This document shows positions 7,234 through 15,761 of a DNA stretch of 45,002 nt, piece by piece. The stretch's first letter is position 1, and the number at the start of each line of letters is the position of its first letter. The DNA is taken from contig CALXZI010000009.1 in assembly GCA_944393205.1 (NCBI GenBank), forward strand, positions 1 to 45,002, in the 5' to 3' direction. Source of the stretch: an uncultured Alphaproteobacteria bacterium. Its GTDB lineage: Bacteria; Pseudomonadota; Alphaproteobacteria; RF32; CAG-239. A program made the position numbers and the translations under genes. The notes under the pieces were generated by a model. That model did no database searches and was not told the DNA's origin. It saw only the letters and a program-made list of their open reading frames with translations.

Positions 7234-9590
7234 GCCAATTTTCCTTCTTTTTTCGGTTTGGATTCCGCGTTGCTTTGTTCGTTTTTGCCGTTTCCGCCGA
7301 ATGAATCTGTCGGAAAATCTCTGACATTGTCGCGAGTGCCGTCTCGTCGGTTGTTACGATTACGACGACGATCATAATAAGAGCGTCTACCACGGAAACG
7401 ACGATTTTGACGACTGTCTTTTTCTTCATCAGAGTCGTCATACTCCGTTTCATTATTTCCGAAGCCATCATCATCTTCGGTTTCGGCATAAGTTGTGGTC
7501 GGAAGACTGTCAGCTTCGCTTTCTGACGGTTTTGTTTGTTTTATGCGCTCAATATGATATTCGGAGATGTTTTTAATATCGTCATCAGCAGAAATAACCA
7601 CTGACATATTATAACGATTTTCCAAATCACATAAATTTTTGCGCTTTTGATTTAAAAGGTAAATGGCTGTTTCGGTCGGAACATATACATTCAAACGCGA
7701 AGAGCGATTTTTGGTGCCTTCTTCTTCAATGGCGCGCAAAATAAACATAGCGCACGATTCTGTAGTACGCACCACGCCTTGCCCCTGACAGAACGGGCAG
7801 GGTTGATAGTTGCTTTCAATAAAGGAAGAATGCATGCGTTGACGTGAAATTTCTAACAAGCCGAAACAGCTCATCTTGGCTATCTGAATACGGGCGCGGT
7901 CATTTTTCAAGGCATCTTTCATGCGTTTTTCTACCGCTTGATTGTTTTTGGGTTCATCCATATCAATAAAGTCTATGACAATCAAACCGGCCAGATTGCG
8001 CATTTTTAATTGCTTGGCGATTTCATCGGCAGCTTCCAAATTGGTCTTTAGTGCGGTTTCTTCAATGTCTTTTTCCTTGGTAGCGCGTCCGGAGTTGACA
8101 TCAATGGCAACCAAAGCTTCGGTCGGGTTAATCACCAGATAACCGCCGGATTCAAGCTGAACCACCGGACTGTGCAGTTTATCAAGCTGTGTTTCAATTT
8201 GGAAACGCTGGAACAAAGGCATTTCATTCTGCCGGCGGCATTTGATTTTTTTCAGGCTGTGCGGCGATAAGATTTTCACAAAATCTCGTGCGGCCTTAAA
8301 AGCTTCGCTTCCGTCAACAATGACTTCGGAGATGTCTTTGGTATACATATCGCGCAGGGCGCGTTTGATTAAATCGCCCTCTTCATAAATCATGGAAGGC
8401 ACTTTATTTTTCAAGGCATTTAGGCGGATATGATTCCAAGTGCGGATAAGATAGTTATAATCACGCACAATGTCGGCTTTGGTTTTGTCTTCGCCGGCGG
8501 TGCGGATTATCATAGACATTTCGTCGGTTAAAGGCAGTTCTTTCATAATGTCTTTTAAGCGTTTTCTGTCTGCCGCGTTGGTGATTTTGCGGGAGACGCC
8601 GCCGCTTTTGATGCGGTTGGGCATTAAAACACAATACCGACCGGCTAACGATAGATATGTTGTACAGGCTGCACCTTTGTTGCCGCGTTCTTCCTTGACA
8701 ATTTGAATAAGTAGCGTCTGACCCTCTTTAATAACGTCTTGAATGGTGCTGTAATGATAAAGCTTACGAGCGCGGATAAGTTTGCGCTGAATTTCAAAAT
8801 CACTTTCTATATCGTCATCATCGTTCTCGGAGGACATTTCAACATCGTTATCGTCATTATCTTCCGTTTCATCGGCGATCTCTTCATCATCGGGTTCTTC
8901 GCGAACAACCGGATCGGCGTTTTCACGTTGATCGGCCAATGTTTTAAATTCTTCATTTGTCGGTGTGTCGGCAGAAGAAGTTTTTTCTTCGGTCTTATTT
9001 TCTCCATCGGCCGATTTTTTAGCTGTTTTGCGGCGAGTATATTTGCGTTTGATTTTGACTTTGGGCGCATCTTCTGCCGGCACGGGACTTTCGGCTATGA
9101 CTGCCGTGGGTTCTTCCACCGGTGCGACATTTTCTTCATCTGAAACCACGTCTGATACGCTTTCAGAATTTTGCGTAGCTTCTTCGGCGGCTTTTTGAGC
9201 TTCTTCCTCACGCTTGCGGGCTTCGTATAAAGCTTGTTTTTCGGCACGGATGCGTTCGCGTTGTTCTTCGCGTTCTTTTAAATATTGTTTTTTGCGTTCA
9301 ATGATTTCATCAACTTCGCGGTCAACCGTTTCCAAAAGTTCCGGACTGACGTGATAATAATCCGGATGAATTTCCCCAAATGCTAGAAAACCGTGTTTGT
9401 TTCCGCCGTAATCAATAAAAGCGGCCTGTAAAGAAGGCTCAACTCTGATAACTTTGGCGGTGTATATATTGCCTTTGATTTGTTTACGTGAGCTTGATTC
9501 TATTTCAACATCTTCAACTTTGTTGCCGTCAACAATAACAACTCTGGTTTCTTCCGGCTGGGTATCGTCAATCAACATTCGTTTTGTCAT
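7209..9590 (-). CDS. rne: Ribonuclease E/G
   Basis: This endoribonuclease processes rRNA and tRNA and starts mRNA decay. The 793 residues begin with an S1 RNA-binding domain (NIYTAKVIRVEPSLQAAFIDYG, about 40-60). A long acidic and Lys/Arg-rich insert (about 90-290) interrupts it, as is usual in alphaproteobacterial RNase E. The catalytic Asp region AIDVNSGR is at about residue 495, with the second Asp in VIDFIDMDE. The zinc-link CPFCQGQG lies at about 597-604. The C-terminal tail is disordered, acidic, then Arg/Asn-rich (RRSYYDRRRNRNNRRD), a likely RNA- or partner-binding arm ending in LAWWRKLIG. The preceding 5' region has strong hairpins (see 9591-10027). Confidence 0.95.
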   Translation of the reverse strand: MTKRMLIDDTQPEETRVVIVDGNKVEDVEIESSSRKQIKGNIYTAKVIRVEPSLQAAFIDYGGNKHGFLAFGEIHPDYYHVSPELLETVDREVDEIIERKKQYLKEREEQRERIRAEKQALYEARKREEEAQKAAEEATQNSESVSDVVSDEENVAPVEEPTAVIAESPVPAEDAPKVKIKRKYTRRKTAKKSADGENKTEEKTSSADTPTNEEFKTLADQRENADPVVREEPDDEEIADETEDNDDNDVEMSSENDDDDIESDFEIQRKLIRARKLYHYSTIQDVIKEGQTLLIQIVKEERGNKGAACTTYLSLAGRYCVLMPNRIKSGGVSRKITNAADRKRLKDIMKELPLTDEMSMIIRTAGEDKTKADIVRDYNYLIRTWNHIRLNALKNKVPSMIYEEGDLIKRALRDMYTKDISEVIVDGSEAFKAARDFVKILSPHSLKKIKCRRQNEMPLFQRFQIETQLDKLHSPVVQLESGGYLVINPTEALVAIDVNSGRATKEKDIEETALKTNLEAADEIAKQLKMRNLAGLIVIDFIDMDEPKNNQAVEKRMKDALKNDRARIQIAKMSCFGLLEISRQRMHSSFIESNYQPCPFCQGQGVVRTTESCAMFILRAIEEEGTKNRSSRLNVYVPTETAIYLLNQKRKNLCDLENRYNMSVVISADDDIKNISEYHIERIKQTKPSESEADSLPTTTYAETEDDDGFGNNETEYDDSDEEKDSRQNRRFRGRRSYYDRRRNRNNRRDGTRDNVRDFPTDSFGGNGKNEQSNAESKPKKEGKLAWWRKLIG

Positions 9591-10027
9591 AACTTTATCC
9601 TATAAATATATTCTTTTCTCCTGCTGCGGGATATCAAAGTCATAACAAACCAATACGATAAGGGAAATTCCCTTTTTATAATGCACATGCGACCGATTTG
9701 ACGCCGCTAGTTTCTTATGGTTGCTTTTAAAAACTGTTATTCTTCCTTCTCGTTTGCGTTTTTAAAAGCGTTTAACATCCTGCAATCCGTTTCAGGTCAG
9801 GGGCGCATCGTTTCACAATGAAAAGATGGCGGCACCTCATATAAGGAAAAGTAAAACGATAAAACGATGGCAAAGTTTCCTTACATCAGTGCATACAACA
9901 ATCTAACCTGCATACTACAATATAAGATTTGTTTTAAAATACAATACTAAATTTTTTCTGTTTGCACTTTTTTAACAGATTGGTAATAAGTCCGCGTTAC
10001 AATCTTATAAAATTTTATGGAGAGATA
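9591..10027. promoter_or_regulatory. Divergent intergenic region with structured rne leader
   Basis: This gap of about 440 bp separates rne (-) from the amidase (+) and has no gene I can support. It contains a perfect 12-bp inverted repeat GCTTTTAAAAAC (9723-9734) and GTTTTTAAAAGC (9758-9769) with a 23-nt purine-rich loop on the rne strand. A second hairpin lies at 9806-9815 with 9819-9828 (9 of 10 pairs). A 15-bp palindrome AAGGGAAATTCCCTT sits at 9660-9674. The hairpins would lie in the rne 5' leader, where E. coli rne carries its autoregulatory structures. Confidence 0.5.
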
Positions 10028-11281
10028 ATGGAAAAAATCGCAGCAATGTTAAAGCGAACCATTGGCCGTACTTTGTTTCAGGTGGTGTTTTTGCTTTTAG
10101 GTGTACTGGCCTTTACCGCAAGTGCTTCGGCCGGAAACATTACCAATATGCGAATCGGCCAACAAGTCGGCAGCGTCAGAATAGTTTTTGAGGCTGATGA
10201 AGCGTTTGATTACAAAGCGTTTTTACTGACTGATCCCAAACGCTTGGTTGTAGATGTTTATGATATGGACATTAAAAACACATTGCAAAGCGATCAAAAT
10301 AATATCATCTCTCAAACCCGCGTCGGCAAGCTTAATGATAAAGACAAGCGCGTTGTTTTTGATTTGTTAAAGCCAGTGTTTATTAAAAAAGTTTTTACCT
10401 TAAAACCGCAAAGCAATATGAAATGGCGCTTTGTGGTGGATGTCGCGCTGTGTTCGGAACGTGATTTTAGAGCCAAGGTTGGGTCCAAACACGCCTTTTC
10501 CAGCCAAAATGATCAAAATGTGAAGACAGCATCGGCTGATGAGAAAAAAAGCTGGTTTTTTGATGAGGATAAGTCGCATAAACCGCGCAAGAAAATCATT
10601 GTTTTAGATCCCGGTCATGGTGGCAAGGATCCCGGAGCTATAGGCGTGTACGGCAAGACTTATGAAAAAAACATTACATTGGCCATGGGCAAAGAATTAA
10701 AAGCGATTCTTGAGAAAAAAGGTTATAAAGTTTATTTAACGCGCAGCACCGATATTTTTATTCCGCTCAGACAGCGGGTGCGCATAGCCCAACGTTATAA
10801 GGCTGATCTGTTTATGTCCATTCACGCCGACAGCGCTTTAAACCGCAAAGCAACCGGTTTATCGGTTTACACGCTTTCGGAAAAAGCTTCCGACAAGGAG
10901 GCGGCTGCTTTGGCCGAACGTGAAAACAAAGTGGATATTATCGGTGGCGTGGATTTTTCGGAAAACTCAAAAGAAATTAATGATATATTGATTTCGTTGT
11001 CACAAACCGACAGTCGTAACAAATCTTCAAAATTTGCGACATATATGGTTAATGAAATGAGCAAAACGGTCAAACTTGTCAACAACACGCATCGTTTTGC
11101 CGGTTTTGCGGTTTTGAAAGCGCCGGATATTCCATCAGTACTGTTGGAAATGGGATATCTTTCCAACCGCAATGAAGAAAGGCTCTTAAAACAAAGTAGC
11201 TATCGCAAAAAACTTGCAACATCGGCATCTAAAGCCATAGATCGCTATTTTAACGATCCGGAAATCGCCGCACTATACTGA
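10028..11281 (+). CDS. N-acetylmuramoyl-L-alanine amidase (AmiC type)
   Basis: A periplasmic zinc amidase that cuts the peptide stem from peptidoglycan during cell separation. ATG 10028 has GGAGAG just upstream, giving 417 residues; an upstream TTG at 9962 lacks such a site. A signal peptide (about 1-36, ending TASASAG) is followed by an AMIN domain (about 37-130) for septal targeting. A charged linker leads to the Amidase_3 domain (about 192-410). Zinc ligands are visible in DPGHGGKDPGAIG (His), YEKNITLAMGK (Glu) and SIHADS (His), and the catalytic Glu in VLLEMGYLSN. It lies 100 bp before the PBP1A gene, so cell-wall synthesis and remodelling genes are adjacent. Confidence 0.93.
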   Translation: MEKIAAMLKRTIGRTLFQVVFLLLGVLAFTASASAGNITNMRIGQQVGSVRIVFEADEAFDYKAFLLTDPKRLVVDVYDMDIKNTLQSDQNNIISQTRVGKLNDKDKRVVFDLLKPVFIKKVFTLKPQSNMKWRFVVDVALCSERDFRAKVGSKHAFSSQNDQNVKTASADEKKSWFFDEDKSHKPRKKIIVLDPGHGGKDPGAIGVYGKTYEKNITLAMGKELKAILEKKGYKVYLTRSTDIFIPLRQRVRIAQRYKADLFMSIHADSALNRKATGLSVYTLSEKASDKEAAALAERENKVDIIGGVDFSENSKEINDILISLSQTDSRNKSSKFATYMVNEMSKTVKLVNNTHRFAGFAVLKAPDIPSVLLEMGYLSNRNEERLLKQSSYRKKLATSASKAIDRYFNDPEIAALY

Positions 11282-11380
11282 TTTTGTGATGATAAGATTC
11301 TGAAATTGTAAAATTTTCTTTTGCAATTTAAATAAAATGTACTAAAGTGGGCAAAGCTGTTAAGATTTGGAACCAGACGG

Positions 11381-13795
11381 ATGTTTAAATTTTTTTCAAC
11401 TTTAGTTAGTGCCGGAATGTTTTTCGCGATTTTGGGTCTTGTCGCGTTAATGGTTGTTTTTGGTGTTTTAAGCAAAGATTTGCCGGATTACCGCCAGTTG
11501 GCCAAATATGAACCGGCGGTCACAACCAGACTTTTTGCCGGCGATGGTCAACTGTTGATGGAATATGCGGCCGAAAAAAGACTTTTTGTTCCGGTAGATA
11601 AAATTCCCGAGCGAGTTAAACAGGCGTTTATTGCCGCTGAAGATAAGCATTTTTATCAACATGGAGGTATTGATTATATCGGCATTATCCGTGCGGTTAT
11701 CAATAATATTAAAAACATCGGCACAGGACGCCGGCCGAGCGGCGCATCAACCATCACCCAACAGGTGGCAAAAAATTTTTTGTTAAATTCTGAAGTTTCT
11801 TACATTCGCAAAATTAAAGAAGCAATTTTGGCCAATCGCATGAATAATGCGTTCAGCAAAGATCATATTTTGGAGCTGTATTTAAATGAAATTTATTTGG
11901 GCAACCGCGCTTACGGTGTGGCGGCTGCCGCTTTGAATTATTTTAACAAATCGTTAGATGAGTTGTCTTTGGAAGAAATTGCCTATCTGGCGGCATTGCC
12001 TAAAGGGCCGAACAATTATCATCCGTTGCGTCGTTATGATGCAGCGGTGGCGCGCCGCAACTGGGTTATCGGTCGTATGGTTGAAGACGGTTACGTCACT
12101 TCGGAAGAGGCTGAAGAGGCCAAGAGCAAACCGTTAGTTACGATAACGCGCAAAACAGGTTTTTTAAAAGATGCAGAATATTACAGTGAAGAGGTTCGCC
12201 GTACGATTGTGCACAATTTGGGTGAAGATGCTCTTTATGAAGGTGGTCTGATTGTACGGACGACGATTAATCCGAAGCTCCAATCCATTGCCACCAAGGC
12301 TTTCCGCAAAGGTCTGTTTGATTATGATCGGCGTCACGGATGGCGAGGTGCCGAAGTACAAATTACACTTGATGATAATTATAAACAGGCGTTAAAAGAT
12401 AGTGTTCTAACCAAAGGCGCAGAACCATCTTGGGAAAAGGCGGTGGTTTTAAAAACTGAAAAAAATCAAGCTGAAATTGAGACGGAAAACGGCAATACGG
12501 GCTATATCTATCTTAAAGACATTAAATGGGCAAAACCGGCATTAAAAAATAAATTCGTCGGCGAAGAGCCGGCTTCGGTTGCAGAAGTTTTAAATGCAGG
12601 CGATGTTATTTATGTAGAAGAGATTCAAGACAGCCAAAATGCATATGCTTTAAGGCAGGTTCCTGAAGTTGAAGGCGGCATGGCGGTAATTGATCCGCAT
12701 ACCGGAAAAGTTTTGGCGCTGGTTGGCGGTTTTTCGTTTGAAAAATCACAATTTAACCGTGCAACGCAGGCATACCGTCAAACCGGTTCGGCTTTTAAAC
12801 CTTTTGTTTATATGGCGGCGTTGGAAATGGGGTACTCGCCGAATGATCTGATTTTAGATGCGCCGTTTGTGTTGGATCAAGGCGCCGGATTACCAAAATG
12901 GAAACCGGTCAATTATTCTAAAAAGTTTTACGGGTTGATGACGTTGCGTCAAGGCGTGGAACAGTCTAAAAACCTGATGACGGTGCGTTTGGCGCAAGAT
13001 ATCGGTATGGATAAAGTGGCCGAGATGGCCAAAAGAGTGGGGATTAACGATCATCTTCCGCAATATCTTTCCTCATCGTTAGGTGCCGCTTCGGCCCGAG
13101 TGCTTGATATGACAAGTGCTTACGGCATTATCGTGAATGGCGGCAAAAAAGTAACGCCGTATCTGATTGAACGGATACAAGACCGTACCGGAAAAACAAT
13201 TTTCAAGCAAGATAATTATGATTGCTTGGATTGCAACGCCGATAGATGGAACGGGCAAACAGCGCCGCGCCGTCCCGACATGCGCGAACAAGTTATTGAT
13301 CCGTTGACGGCTTATCAAATGACTTCTATTTTGGAAGGTGCCGTTTTGCGCGGTACAGGTGCGAGATTACGCCGTCTCAATCGTCATTTAGCCGGCAAAA
13401 CCGGAACCAGCAATGACACTAAAGATGCTTGGTTTGTCGGTTTTTCGCCGGATTTGGTGGCGGGCGTGTACGTTGGTTATGATGAGCCGGAAACATTAGG
13501 GCGTTATGAAACCGGTGCCGCTGCGGCCTTACCGATTTTCTATTATTTTATGGAAGAGGCTCTTAAAGATGTTCCCGATACCAATTTCCGTATTCCGCAG
13601 GGCATAAAACTGGTGCGTATAAACCCAAATACCGGCAAGCCGTCGGAACCCGGAGATGCCACGGTGATTACCGAAGCACTCAAGCCTGACTACAGTTTTG
13701 ATGAAAACAAGCAACGTATTATCGGCGGCAGCGGTGAAGATGCCGTAATGATTGATAGCGGTGATGATATGTTGCAAGTCGGCGGTGAATATTAA
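11381..13795 (+). CDS. mrcA: Penicillin-binding protein 1A (class A, bifunctional)
   Basis: The 804 residues carry an N-terminal membrane anchor (about 8-30) and a GT51 glycosyltransferase domain. The catalytic Glu is in AAEDKHFYQHGGIDY, with GASTITQQVAKNF further on. An OB-like insert (about 310-420) precedes the transpeptidase domain. The serine motif is GSAFKPF (Ser near 470), then the SKN triad in EQSKNLMTV and the KTG motif in AGKTGTSND (about 672). It polymerises and crosslinks peptidoglycan at the outer face of the inner membrane. The C-terminal tail is acidic. Length and domain order match alphaproteobacterial PBP1A. TTG or GTG starts are not needed; the ATG sits in a plausible context. 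Confidence 0.95.
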   Translation: MFKFFSTLVSAGMFFAILGLVALMVVFGVLSKDLPDYRQLAKYEPAVTTRLFAGDGQLLMEYAAEKRLFVPVDKIPERVKQAFIAAEDKHFYQHGGIDYIGIIRAVINNIKNIGTGRRPSGASTITQQVAKNFLLNSEVSYIRKIKEAILANRMNNAFSKDHILELYLNEIYLGNRAYGVAAAALNYFNKSLDELSLEEIAYLAALPKGPNNYHPLRRYDAAVARRNWVIGRMVEDGYVTSEEAEEAKSKPLVTITRKTGFLKDAEYYSEEVRRTIVHNLGEDALYEGGLIVRTTINPKLQSIATKAFRKGLFDYDRRHGWRGAEVQITLDDNYKQALKDSVLTKGAEPSWEKAVVLKTEKNQAEIETENGNTGYIYLKDIKWAKPALKNKFVGEEPASVAEVLNAGDVIYVEEIQDSQNAYALRQVPEVEGGMAVIDPHTGKVLALVGGFSFEKSQFNRATQAYRQTGSAFKPFVYMAALEMGYSPNDLILDAPFVLDQGAGLPKWKPVNYSKKFYGLMTLRQGVEQSKNLMTVRLAQDIGMDKVAEMAKRVGINDHLPQYLSSSLGAASARVLDMTSAYGIIVNGGKKVTPYLIERIQDRTGKTIFKQDNYDCLDCNADRWNGQTAPRRPDMREQVIDPLTAYQMTSILEGAVLRGTGARLRRLNRHLAGKTGTSNDTKDAWFVGFSPDLVAGVYVGYDEPETLGRYETGAAAALPIFYYFMEEALKDVPDTNFRIPQGIKLVRINPNTGKPSEPGDATVITEALKPDYSFDENKQRIIGGSGEDAVMIDSGDDMLQVGGEY

Positions 13796-13812
13796 ATAAA
13801 AAGGTCCTATGT

Positions 13813-14923
13813 ATGAAAGCAGAATTTGAAAATATAATAGAGAAAATCAAGCAGTCTTTAGCGCTGCTGAGGAGGTCTCTTTGACTATGATAATGCCGTT
13901 TTACGCCTTGACGAACTCAATGCTTTAAGCGCCGACCCGAATTTGTGGAGCGACGCGGCCAAAGCACAAAAATTGATGAGTGAAAAAACATTTTTGGAAG
14001 AAGGCATCAGTCATTATCAGGAAATGGAAAAAAGTTTGGCGGATTATACGGAAATTGCGGAATTGTCTGAAGGAGACGATACGCTTCAAGCAGAAATATT
14101 ATCTCATTTGGAAGATTTGCAAAAACAGGCGCATCGCGGCGAGCTTGAAGCTTTGCTTTCCGGTGAGGCTGATGCTAATGATGCTTATCTGGAAATCCAC
14201 GCCGGCAGTGGCGGAACGGAAGCGCAGGATTGGGCTGAAATGTTGTTGCGGATGTATACACGCTGGGCAGAAAAACATGAATATAAAGTTGAATATCAAG
14301 AAGAAACAGAAGGTGAAGTTGCCGGCATTAAATCCGTCACTTTAAAAATTTCCGGACACAATGCTTACGGTTGGTTAAAATCAGAAAGCGGGGTTCATCG
14401 TTTGGTCAGGATTTCTCCGTTTGACAGTGCCGGTCGTCGTCATACCAGTTTTGCCTCGGTCGGAGTTTTTCCGGTTATTGATGATACGATTGAAATTGAA
14501 ATTAATGAAGCGGATTGCCGGATAGACACCTATCGTTCATCAGGTGCCGGAGGACAGCATATCAACAAGACGGATTCGGCGGTGCGTATCACGCATATTC
14601 CGACCGGTATTGTGGTGCAGAGTCAAAGCCAACGGTCGCAATTTCAAAATCGGGACAATGCTTGGAAAATGTTAAAAGCGCGATTATATGAACGAGAAAT
14701 GCAAAAACGTTCGGCGGCGGCAACCGAACAATGGGAAAATCAAGGCGATAATGGTTGGGGGTACCAAATAAGATCTTATGTTTTGCAGCCTTATCGTTTG
14801 GTCAAAGATTTGCGTACGGGTGTTGAAACATCGGACTATAAGGCCGTACTTGACGGAGATATTGACATGTTTTTGGCGGCGGCGTTGGCCGGAAAGGTCG
14901 GAGAGAGTGAAAAGGACAATTAA
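13813..14923 (+). CDS. prfB: Peptide chain release factor 2 (with programmed +1 frameshift)
   Basis: RF2 ends translation at UGA and UAA codons. The gene starts at ATG 13813 and reads 23 codons to an in-frame TGA at 13882-13884. It then continues in the +1 frame from GAC at 13883, giving about 369 residues (E. coli RF2 has 365). The family motifs are present: [13 protein letters not shown], the RF2 tripeptide region, and the catalytic GGQ in [17 protein letters not shown]. The frameshift site is described separately. The next gene overlaps its end by 17 bp. An annotation beginning only in the second frame (about 13943) would lose the N-terminal domain start. Confidence 0.95.
13870..13885 (+). 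other. prfB: RF2 programmed +1 frameshift site
   Basis: The sequence AGG AGG TCT CTT TGA C places an SD-like AGGAGG three bases before the slippery CTT, followed by the stop codon TGA and then C. This is the classical autoregulatory RF2 site: low RF2 lets the ribosome slip from CTT into the +1 frame. Confidence 0.93.
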
Positions 14924-15761
14924 AATTGTTTGCGGTTTTGTTATCAGCGCATATGCATTGCTTTGCGCTTCGGTTTATTTTTTTCCGCAATGGTACTTTT
15001 ATCATCCGTACGATTTTCCCGGAAATGCGGAAACCGCCAAAGCCGGCGGCTTGTTGGTTCAAGAAGTTGTGTATCATGATTATGGCGCTGAAAATAACGG
15101 GAAGGTAAAAGGCTGGCTTTATCTGAATAAAAATGAAGACAATAATCATAAAATAATATTATTTTTGCATGGTAATGCTTATAATGTAGAACACTATTAT
15201 CACAAAACCGTACCATTGGCCGCGGCTGGTTATTCGGTTTTTATTCCGGAATACCGCGGTTTTGGCGGACAAGGCCATGAAATCAGTCAAAAATATTTAG
15301 AAGAAGATGCCCTCAACGCTGTTAAATATCTCAATATCATCGGCTTTGCCAATAAGGATATTGTGATTTACGGCATGTCTTTGGGAACCTATACGGCGCT
15401 TTATGCCGCGACGGAAAACCAAAAAGACGGTGCTTTTGATGCTTTGATTTTAGAAGTGCCGTTTACAAGCCTTTTGAATACGGCCGAATATCATGTTACT
15501 TTTTTTGGTATCAAAACTGTGCCGCTTGATTTGCTTGTCACAGATACGTACGACAACACGGCTCTGATAGGACGGATTAACACCCGAATCTTGGTTATGA
15601 CTACAGAAGATGACGAGCTTATTCCGCCGGAGCAAGCTAAAACGCTTTACCGATTGGCGCCGAAGCCCAAAACATTGAAAGTATACCACGGTGCATCGCA
15701 CGATACGTTGTTTGTGCTTAAAAATTATCAAGATATTTTAGAGTGGCTGCAGAAGTTATGA
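14907..15761 (+). CDS. Alpha/beta hydrolase, membrane-anchored
   Basis: I place the start at GTG 14907, just after GGAGAG and overlapping the prfB end by 17 bp; the frame is open further upstream but inside prfB. The 284-residue protein has an N-terminal membrane anchor (about 5-25, [20 protein letters not shown]). The hydrolase domain has an oxyanion HGN (LFLHGNAYN), the nucleophile elbow GMSLGT (Ser), an acid region [10 protein letters not shown] and a catalytic His in HGASHDTLF. This pattern matches the BEM46/ABHD13-like serine hydrolases, whose substrates are mostly unknown. It is followed without gap by the YhdP-like gene (ATGA overlap at 15758-15761), so a role at the inner-membrane periplasmic face is plausible. 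Confidence 0.82.
   Translation: MKRTIKIVCGFVISAYALLCASVYFFPQWYFYHPYDFPGNAETAKAGGLLVQEVVYHDYGAENNGKVKGWLYLNKNEDNNHKIILFLHGNAYNVEHYYHKTVPLAAAGYSVFIPEYRGFGGQGHEISQKYLEEDALNAVKYLNIIGFANKDIVIYGMSLGTYTALYAATENQKDGAFDALILEVPFTSLLNTAEYHVTFFGIKTVPLDLLVTDTYDNTALIGRINTRILVMTTEDDELIPPEQAKTLYRLAPKPKTLKVYHGASHDTLFVLKNYQDILEWLQKL

Noticed and set aside
9780..9830. CAGGTCAGG with nearby hairpins suggested a signal recognition particle RNA or 6S RNA.
   Set aside because: The GGAAG/AGCAGCC loop of SRP RNA is missing and no 6S-type long bubble helix can be built; left as rne leader structure.
9962..10027. Longer amidase starting at a TTG.
   Set aside because: No ribosome binding site, and the extra 22 residues precede a proper signal peptide that begins at ATG 10028.
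13943..14923. RF2 starting in the second frame only.
   Set aside because: The upstream 23 codons and the frameshift site restore the complete N-terminus.
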